Source: Cryptomeria japonica | Lineage: Eukaryota > Streptophyta > Pinopsida > Cupressales > Cupressaceae | DNA length: 64,000 bases | Direction: 5' to 3' | Assembly: GCF_030272615.1 (NCBI RefSeq) | Contig: NC_081413.1 | Span: 182,912,951 to 182,976,950, forward strand | Shown: positions 56,261 through 64,000 of the stretch, one piece after another | Layout: each line of letters opens with the position of its first letter | Position numbering within the stretch: the first letter of the stretch is position 1 | Notes under the pieces: generated by a model | Told to the model about the DNA's origin: nothing | What the model saw: the letters and a program-made list of their open reading frames with translations, nothing else | The model's database searches: none | Position numbers and translations under genes: made by a program

Positions 56261-57378
56261 CTAGAGGTCGGACAAGTGGAGTAGAGACCGTCTATGGGTG
56301 TGCACTCGAACTGGAGTCCAAAAGATAAACACTTGGACATTGAAGATGGTCTTATCGGTGTATATGAATACAAATTGACCCGACTTCCTGGTGCATATGG
56401 GATATTGTGTTTCTCATGAATGCAGATGGACACAGATGGTTAGACTGCAAACCATTGGTACAGTTGCTTAGATGAATCATTGATAATCTGATATATGTAG
56501 CCAATGGATAACTATGGTGTAACTGATATCCAAGATCTGATTGTAGTATCCAGTTCATGAGAATCTGAGAACGAATACCTGTAGTTGCAGACCAAAACTT
56601 TATTTTAAATTCATTTACTAGAAATAAAGTGTTTCAACTGTTGGTGGTGGGGTTTTTTCCCAAAATGGTTTTCCCACGTAATTCATGGTGTTCTATCTCT
56701 GTGTTGATTCTATGTGTTTTCTCTATGTTATTCTTAATGTTCTATAAAAGTTTTAAAATGCATTCTTGCATGATCTTCCCTGTTAATTGACATTAGGAAG
56801 GCATTTCCACACTGTGCTTTCCTTACACTCTTCTCCACAAGTTGAAACCCTATGGTGAAATTAGGGCATCCCTAATTCCAGCTGAGTGATCAATAATGAA
56901 CTCATCAGGTATGGATCCTAGTTTTGACCTCTTTTGTGTTTCAAATGAGTTAGGGAGTTGAGCATTTACTTCTTCTGAAAGCTTCCTTTTTCCCAAACAA
57001 GAGGATTCTACCATTTATAGGGTTATAGTTTACCCAAACTTACTAAGATGACAACTTGAGACTTGAAAATTAAGCTCAGGCTACAACCTGAATGCTAAAA
57101 ACTCATACACAGTCAAGGAAAAAAAGAAAATCAATAGGAATTATATAACAAATACATCGACAATATTGCAACAACCCTTATCATGAAAACCCTAATTATG
57201 ATAGCTATGAACTACAGAGATTCAAAGCATATCCAAAGAAATGTAAATGTAAAATTGAGTAGGGACAATGCAGATATAGCTAAGAAAATATGGATCATAA
57301 TGGGTAATTGAGTTCATTTACTGCAAGCATGTAAGTTGGTGTGATGGAAGGAGATAGTTGTTATAATTCATATTTGAA
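56261..57378. other. LTR-like remnant and unassigned DNA
   Basis: At 56645-56700 the R/U5-type words 'ggttttttcccaaaatgg' and 'ttttcccacgtaattc' followed by 'ggtgtt' mark the remains of a plus-strand copia-type LTR. Its left border is not visible and may include part of the R2 repeat. From about 56800 to 57378 I see only AT-rich DNA. Confidence 0.45.
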
Positions 57379-59705
57379 TGTTGGGGCCCCAACAACAAGA
57401 TCTTGGTTACTAAGTGATGAATAAGAGGTTGAAACAAAAAAAAAATTATTATTTTTTATTTTCCTTTACTTACCATTCTCTTTCGGTATTGCGAAGTTAA
57501 CCTTGTAGCTACGACATCTTTGTTTATCTCAATTAGGAAATGTGGCATTGGTCCCACATCCTTGCTACATGGCTTAGTTGTCCATGTGTCCATTCTCTTA
57601 TTGGTTTAAGCATCCATCATCATCTCTTATGAGACCCACAAGCCATATCCGATACAGAGTTGTGGCATTAGCTTCTGTAGCAGGTTCAACTAGTCTCATA
57701 ATTGCACGCTAATCCATGTTGTTAGATTGATGAAAATGGCTCTATGTTTAGTACAGTGAATATTACAAAAATATCGGGCCCACTTCACCCATGTGTCCAC
57801 AAGTAAGTACAAGGAGACCATTCATTGGTCCACCTAAGAAATGACTTGTTATATCTATGTGAGTTACCCTTTAGGTGAGACCTCTATTTCTTTTGTTCGC
57901 CACTCATTGTATACCAAATTCTAGTATTTTTTTATGACCTTAAAAAATTTCTATAACATTACTACTTTCAGTGTGACATGATCCTTCAACAAGACTCCCT
58001 TCAGCCACAATAGACTTTTGGTGTCTTACTAAAATTGATACTTCGGTAAGACAAAAAACATGTCTCCTCGATAAGTCAATCTTTGCTGAGACTTTTCTTT
58101 TTGGCAAGATCTCCTTTGGCTTTAGCAAACTTTTGTTGTCACATCTCCATTCATGTTTTGGTGATACATGGGAGTTTCTCTTTGATAACCACCTTCTGAC
58201 GTGACCATGGCATTATACAAGATCATGATTTTCATCATATCAGCTTTTATTGCTATGTAGATATGAATTTTCATGCATACAAGGAGTTCATTTTTAGTAT
58301 AACCATATGAAGTCTTGGCGAAATCTTACTAGGATAAAAAGATTTCATTTTTCATGGGCTTTCAAAATTTTAGCTAACTTTTGGAGGTCCCAACATCTCT
58401 AACTAGAGATTTTATCTCCAAGATGTTTTGACTAGAAAGACGAGTGTAGATAGTTAAAAATAATTATTTTAATTATTTCAAGTTCTTGACATAATTAATT
58501 TATTAATTGTGCCAATTCTTATTCCTCCTCAATATTAATTAAATATAATTAATATTATCACTATAGTCTATTGATTGATTTATTTAATAAATCAATCCAC
58601 CTTTATTCTTCTAAAAATACTTAATATTAAGTCTCCTCAAATTCCTCCTTTTAATTAATTAATTAATCTAGGTGATTCCTACAATTCACTTTTTTCCTAG
58701 TCCATCATTAACCTAATGAATTCTTCTAGAAGCTCCCTAAACTCACTTAGCATTATTCCATTTAATTTTTAATTCCCTCCACTCATTCTCTCTCCTAGTC
58801 AAATCCTCCTACAAACTTTATATACCCCAATCCCACCTAATCATTCTTCTAATCCCTCTCCTAATGAGTCTATAGTGGATAATAATCATGATTAGCCACA
58901 AAGTCAACTCCTTGTCCCTTCCACCCAACCACCTTCCTTAAATGTTTTTTTCCTAGGTGAATTTGATATTTTCAAAATTTCGCATTCCTCTAGACATCCT
59001 ATCCTCCAAGGAATTTTTAATTCCTCCTTATTCCTCCAATCCCCATGAAATCCTTTTTGAAGAATTTTTAATTCTTCATCTCCCTCCCTCAAGGAATATT
59101 TTATTCCTTGTTCTTCTCTAGGCACATTGGGAAGTCTACCCAATGAGCCTTGAGGAGTGTGGAGACAAGAAATTCCTTTAAGGCATATCTCTTGGTCTCC
59201 ACACTTGTCTTGTCATCTCCTCTTGGGCCTTGTGTGGGCTCACAAGAAATCCTGACCCTCCATCTTGGGTCAATCCTAGCCATCCATTTCTCCTCCTCTC
59301 TTCCTATAAATTGAGGAATCCATCCCCTCATATCTCATCTCCAAATTTAGTAAATCCATGCTACTAGTTTGTGCCCAAGAAATCATCCTCACTATACCAA
59401 AATTTCCACTCATCCATACTTAGCCATTTCATCCTTTGATCATCAATCCATCCTCTCTCATCCATCCATCATATACCATTTGTGCACAATATTGGAGAGC
59501 CAACCATATTATTCCTATTGGACTGATCATATCATGCTAGGAAGAGGTGCATTCCTTGCTTCAACAAGAGTCTGAATCGAAGGAACAAGAGAATCCTCTC
59601 TTGGTAAGGTATAAAGGTTGATTCATTTTTTGATCTTTTGGTTGTTTTATATCTTTTCTAATTGATTCAATCTAACCTTGCATTTGTGAGATTTCCCTTG
59701 GTTCA
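57379..59705 (+). mobile_element. 5' LTR of E12, left border tentative
   Basis: The right end is CTTGGTTCA at 59705, directly before the primer site. A TATA box (59305-59310) and a transcribed-looking region follow each other as in an LTR. The left end is taken at TGTTGGGG (57379), the first half of a perfect 16-base palindrome, but other TG sites downstream are possible. U3 has an AT-rich zone with inverted words, for example ttgatttatt / aataaatcaa at 58575-58595. Confidence 0.5.
59305..59310 (+). promoter_or_regulatory. Likely TATA box of E12 LTR
   Basis: TATAAA within ttcctataaattgagg, about 400 bases before the LTR end and preceded by a pyrimidine-rich stretch. Confidence 0.65.
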
Positions 59706-59708
59706 TTT

Positions 59709-59726
59709 TGGCACACCCGATGGGAC
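59709..59726 (+). promoter_or_regulatory. Primer binding site of E12
   Basis: TGGCACACCCGATGGGAC follows the LTR end after TTT, in the position and style of the plant gypsy TTTTGGCGCC-type site. The tRNA was not assigned. Confidence 0.65.
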
Positions 59727-62466
59727 CCATGTCCTTGAATCTAACGTTTATTTTGAGTTTTTGTGAGTTTTCAAGTCGTAGGTATCGAAACAGCGCGAGT
59801 GCCTACAAATTAGCCCGACCCACTCAAGATCAATGTGAGAGAAAGGCATTTCAGTGCGTGTGTAGGCATATCAGCATGAGCACTCTAGATTTAATTTTAC
59901 TTTTCTACTCCCCTACAGGTTTGCATATTGGCATGAGCATTTCTAGAACAGTGCATTCGATTTAAGAAATTTCTTATCTAATCTAACAGTCTTGTTTATT
60001 TTTCATTTTACTTTTTTCTTGCTGTTAGTAGTTGTAATACTTAAAGAAATCAAATTACAATTCTAGGAGGGAAACATTGGTTATTTGGTTTTACAAATTA
60101 GTCATTTTTTTTTAGTATTCCCAGTTCAGTGCGAGCGACCTGCAAATAGCGTGGGCACTCTACTGGATCCCCACTCAAATTCAGATTTTTGAATTTTTTT
60201 GAATTTTGCTGACTTTTTTGGTTTTTTTCACGCATGCGCTCGCATATGCCCATGTTTTAGCATGGGAGAACATGTATCAGTGCAACCGTTTTCAAAATCC
60301 CACCCACTTTAAAAATTTAAAATAATTTGAATTTTCCACCTAACCGCTAAATTTTTTTTCTTAGTTGTTGTGTTTTAGCACGAGCGCAGGCATTTCAATG
60401 CATGCGTAGGCACTTCAGCATGACCGAACCAGAACAATGCGATAGTTAGGTATAAATCAACTACTAATTGCATTTTTTTTGGTGAGTGGTGCAGCTTCTT
60501 CGATTGTTTAAGACTTAAAAAATACAAAACTACTAATCAAATGGTTTTGCAGGTTGTCTAGGAGTTTCAAACAAAAATTGTGTCTTCTTTTCTTGCCAAG
60601 CACCTAGATCTAATTAGGGGGTAAATAAACCATTTCTTTTTGTGTTTGTGAAAAGCATAAAGGTAGGAGAGTATGATCTCGTCTATCTAGACGACCAGAA
60701 ATCCATACCCTCCAAGCTTTTCATGTGTGTCGCATGTTTACCCTTGGCGGGTCTGCCTTCCCAAGTTTCTCTTTGAGCCGGTGAGAGGGGAATGACCCAA
60801 GTGAGTACACCTAGACCTGGGATTCCCAACTCACTATAATAAATAGGCCATTGAGATTGAAAGAATCAATGATTGGGGCTATATGAGAGTTCACTCTCAC
60901 ATTGGGTGCTTAGTAGGATCCTAGAGATCTCAATCATGCTTGAGTGACTACTAAGTTCTTGGTGCTTCATTGGGCTATAGGCCTCAATTGTGCTTGTGCA
61001 ACTATGAAGGGTAGCTCCTAATGGGAATCCATATTAAACATAGTGGCCAAAAACCTTCTAGTCATTGGTGCAAGAGGTCGGACCTCCGAAGCCACCGAGA
61101 TTTTTACGGCCATTAGTAGAGATACAAAGTTCACCATGAGGATTTTTCATTGGAATTGATGCTTGGCTGCCCTAGAGAAGTGAGTATCATGGAGGGGAGC
61201 TAGTGGGGTCAAGCATCTAAGTGTCCATTCTGGGTAAGCGTAGCTGGGAAACCAATAGGGATCCAATGACTATTGTCCTTGCTAGCCTTAAGAATGTTGT
61301 ATATGAGCATGAGTGTCTTTGAGCTAAAATTCATTTGACTATTGTGTTTACTTTCCTTGATACTTACTTGCCAAGAGTAGACTCAACACATCATTATCCT
61401 CAAACACTTTGCAAAAAGACTTGTCTAAAAATAAACAATCATCCAAGTCAAGATCTTAGTCACAATTCCAATCCCCACCAAGTCCCAATTGTGTCAAAAA
61501 CTTCGTCTGTCTCATCTTTCATAAACCCAAGTTGTCTAAGCATCCTAAGAAGTCAATCCATTGACCTATCAAGAAGAAGAAGCTCACACAAGCACAACTC
61601 ATTAGTTGTCAGAAATTTTGGTACACAAACCGCAAACTCTTGCTTAAACATAGGACCTTCTTGCATCATTACCACGATTACGTCCATGGTCATAGCAATG
61701 AGTTTAATGCTAGTGATGAATTAAGATTTTGTGCCCTCCATCAAGGTTTAGGTTTTTCTTTTAACACCAACTATCATCAAAATTAGGGTGGTCGTATCCT
61801 TTTGTACAACTTGTCATCCGAACCAATCATCTATTGAGTCATGTTCATGTCAAGGATGGCCTAGTCACCAAATTTCTTCTAATCATCACTATCATCCCTC
61901 TTCAATCAATCATCCTCAATCTTTTCCTAAGGACTTATCACATCAATTGATCACAAAATCAATCACCTTCAATTATCAAATCAATTCTCAAATCCAAATC
62001 AAATCATCCTTTAATCCAATTTAACCTCACATTAATGTTGCATGCCTTGTGAAGTTTCATTTAGACCTTATCCTTAATCACTTGTCTTTGTGCTTGAAGA
62101 AGAATCCTCTCCAAGTACCTTTGCCTTATCCTTTGAGTCAATCAAGACTCTTATCTCATGCCTTTTTTTTACTTAGGGTCATTAGTCAACCCTTAGTGGA
62201 AGAAAGACTTTTGATTAACATTCCAAGGTCTAAATTCTACCCAACTTGGTCATTACCTTGCTTGTAGTTTCATCAACATTTCCCACCTAAAATCCTCATC
62301 CAAGGACTAAGGTGCAATCCTAATCAAATCCATGTCCTAATCCAAGGACACTATCAATCAACAAAATTCATTTTCATCAAATTCAAATCCTAAAATCCAA
62401 GAGCCTTGCTAAGTCCTCTCATCAAAAATGTCTTCCTCCGTCAATCTTTTCTAAGGTTATTCTTGT
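59727..62466 (+). mobile_element. Long leader of E12
   Basis: This is 2.7 kb between the primer site and gag. The small ORFs (for example 61335-61724 and 61788-62024) are pyrimidine-rich, lack recognisable motifs and are probably not coding. The first 700 bases hold a degenerate GCG-rich repeat, and 60660-61300 has a more balanced composition with words such as 'gagaggggaatgaccc'. Long leaders of this kind are known in Ogre/Tat elements. Confidence 0.6.
59780..60440. repeat. Degenerate GCG-rich repeat in E12 leader
   Basis: Words of the type 'cagYgcgagYgcctgc' and 'tcagcatgagcactct' recur near 59786, 59850, 60128, 60230 and 60376, separated by T-rich spacers ending in runs of T. The copies carry many CG sites and look like a decayed tandem array. 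Confidence 0.55.
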
Positions 62467-64000
62467 ATGGTCACAACTCAATCTCAAAAGAAAAAGATGG
62501 CCGAACAACAATATGGTATATCGAACATTAGTGTCCTATATGAATCTCCTACACAAAGTGTACAACCTAGCATTCAAAATCAACCACAAAATTCTAATAT
62601 GGTTGACCAAGATGAACTCTCTCCGAAAGTGCAAACTTTCCTAGAAGACTCTTATAATCAAGAGATGTTGGAGAAATTTATCCAGGACAATCCTAGTGTG
62701 CTTCTAAAGACCCTCCCTGAAAATGGAGCTCAACTCCCACCCGATTTTGATAAATCCACCCTTGGTCAACAACCACAAGGAGACCTCACTCCCACTCATA
62801 CTTTCGCACCTGTTATTTAAACTCAATCAATTGCAGCCCCACCAATCATTCAACCCCAATCAATAGCACCCATGACATCTATCCCCGTGGTCTCCATTCC
62901 ACCTTCCTCCTTCTTACCATCTATACAACTATCAAATCTGAACTCATGTATTCTCCAACATGCCTCTATACCATCTTTTTCTACCCAATCATATATTTCT
63001 ATTCCACAAACCTCCATTCCCATCAACAATGTTGCTAGCTTCATTCGAGCCTCACTTAATCATGTCACAACAGTTTGTCGGTCACAACCGATCGTCACTC
63101 AAGTCCCTCTGACATTGGTCATCACATCTCACATCCCCACTTCCTTGTCATATCAATACATTAGTGGTGGTGGACTTTCCATGACTCATCTGATTCTAGG
63201 GGCAAACACAATCCATCATGTCCAAAATCCACAACAAGACCTCATTAAAGAAATTTGGGACATGAAAAACATCATCAAGGACATGAAAGAAGGGACTAAC
63301 AAAAGGAAACCTTACTTATTTGAGGAATTTTGTCTTTGTCCTTATGACCCATCTATATCCGTTGCACCTTACCCCCTAGGGTTTGAGATCCCTAGGTTCA
63401 CCAAGTATGAGGGAAAAGGGGGACCTTGTGACTGTGTTTGGGAATTTGACATCCTATGTCAAGAAGTATCCTATAGTGACCTATACCTTCAAAGACTCTT
63501 CCCTAAGAGTCTCACGGAAGATGCCCTTCCATGGTTCTTGTCCTTACCATGAGGTTCCATTATCTCCTTCCTAGACTTGGCAAAGAAGTTTGTGGCTCAC
63601 TATGCCTACAACATGGCTAATGATGTTTCCATGATGGACCTGTGTAACACAAAGCAAATGCCCGGAGAGACTTTCGCTAACTTCTTGCAAAGATGGCGAC
63701 ACCTCATCAAGAAATAGTAATGGTACATGCCAGAACAACACCAAATTGAATTATTTTAAAAGAATCTAGTGCCCGAACTATCAAGGCCTCTGACATCTCA
63801 ATATATTGAATCTTTCCAAAAATTGATTGATAAGGGCCTAGACCTTGAACGTGTCTTGTTAGAGGAAGGAACCTTGAAACACTACCAAAGATCAAGTCAA
63901 AATTCTTCCTCTTATCATAATGATAAACCAAAATTTTGGGCTAAGAACAAGAACATAGTCAATGATGGTGTGACTGATGCAAAGCGGGTCTAGATTGTGG
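62467..64000 (+). pseudogene. gag of E12 (Retrotrans_gag type), runs off right edge
   Basis: A single frame holds from 62467 to the window end, interrupted by stops at 62818 (TAA), 63550 (TGA), 63715-63720 (TAG TAA), 63757 (TAA) and 63991 (TAG). The N-terminal part is rich in Gln, Ser and Pro (MAEQQYGISNISVLYESPTQ). The gag core reads GFEIPRFTKYEGKGGPCDCV, then LYLQRLFPKSLTEDALPWF, LAKKFVAHYAYN and QMPGETFANFLQRWRHLIKK, which are the usual blocks of the Retrotrans_gag domain. No frameshift is seen, so decay is by base changes only. Gag would build the particle. Protease and later domains lie outside the window. Confidence 0.85.

Larger units (their letters stand above)
57379..64000 (+). mobile_element. 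Ty3/gypsy element E12, 5' half, runs off right edge
   Basis: LTR, primer site, a 2.7-kb leader and gag are present in order on the plus strand; pol lies beyond the window. The gag type and the long leader point to the Tat/Ogre branch. The left border is uncertain (see the LTR entry). Confidence 0.75.

Noticed and set aside
56245-56558. Cys/His-containing minus-strand ORFs that could be taken for a small secreted protein
   Set aside because: They overlap an LTR remnant and each other in two frames, and no conserved Cys spacing is seen.
61335-62267. Three Ser/His/Pro-rich plus-strand ORFs in the E12 leader
   Set aside because: They reflect the pyrimidine-rich leader, lie in changing frames and have no domain similarity; the first supported gene is gag at 62467.

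Overview
The window looks like intergenic DNA from a large plant genome. It is filled with decayed, nested LTR retrotransposons and I find no host gene, rRNA or tRNA. Evidence for a plant: Ty1/copia elements primed by initiator tRNA-Met (TGGTATCAGAGC), CAAAGGGGGAG polypurine tracts and UBN2-type gag (together a Sirevirus-like profile), plus Tat-like Ty3/gypsy elements with an extra RNase H. A gymnosperm is my guess from general resemblance; it is inference, not proof. I number the elements E1 to E12.

Layout. 1-2812: E1, a minus-strand gypsy-like element (start of an ORF running off the left edge, a long leader with GC-rich hairpins, and the 5' LTR). 2813-9140: E2, a plus-strand Sirevirus-like copia whose 5' LTR is cut at the E1 edge. 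9441-15973: E3, a minus-strand Tat-like gypsy with gag, protease, an RNase H upstream of RT, RT and a degenerate second RNase H; integrase and 3' LTR are missing. 15976-20075: E4, a minus-strand pol-less gene of unknown family with an array of CATCGG-type repeats at its 5' side. 20437-25497: E5, a plus-strand gag-only element with four polypurine tracts and a long 3' LTR. 25900-27125: a degenerate GC-rich tandem repeat, found again at 55390-56260. 28347-50801: a three-level nest, with E7 (29448-36167, plus) inside E6 (28347-42127, minus), which lies inside the copia element E8 (42128-50801, minus); E8 also holds E9 (42882-46754, plus), a deleted relative of E2. 52060-55345: E10, a second copy of the E4 gene family. 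57379-64000: E12, a plus-strand gypsy with LTR, primer site, long leader and gag running off the right edge.

How they relate. E2, E8 and E9 encode recognisable gag-pol. E6 and E7 carry LTRs, a tRNA-Met primer site, polypurine tracts and a gag-like coiled-coil/zinc-knuckle ORF, but in place of pol they have a roughly 1000-codon ORF of unknown function. They share their cis signals with the copia elements and were probably mobilised by them. E4 and E10 are a second pol-less family. Every coding region is broken by stops or frameshifts, many of which fit C-to-T or G-to-A change. The two most notable items are the unknown ORF2 of E6/E7 and the domain order of E3.
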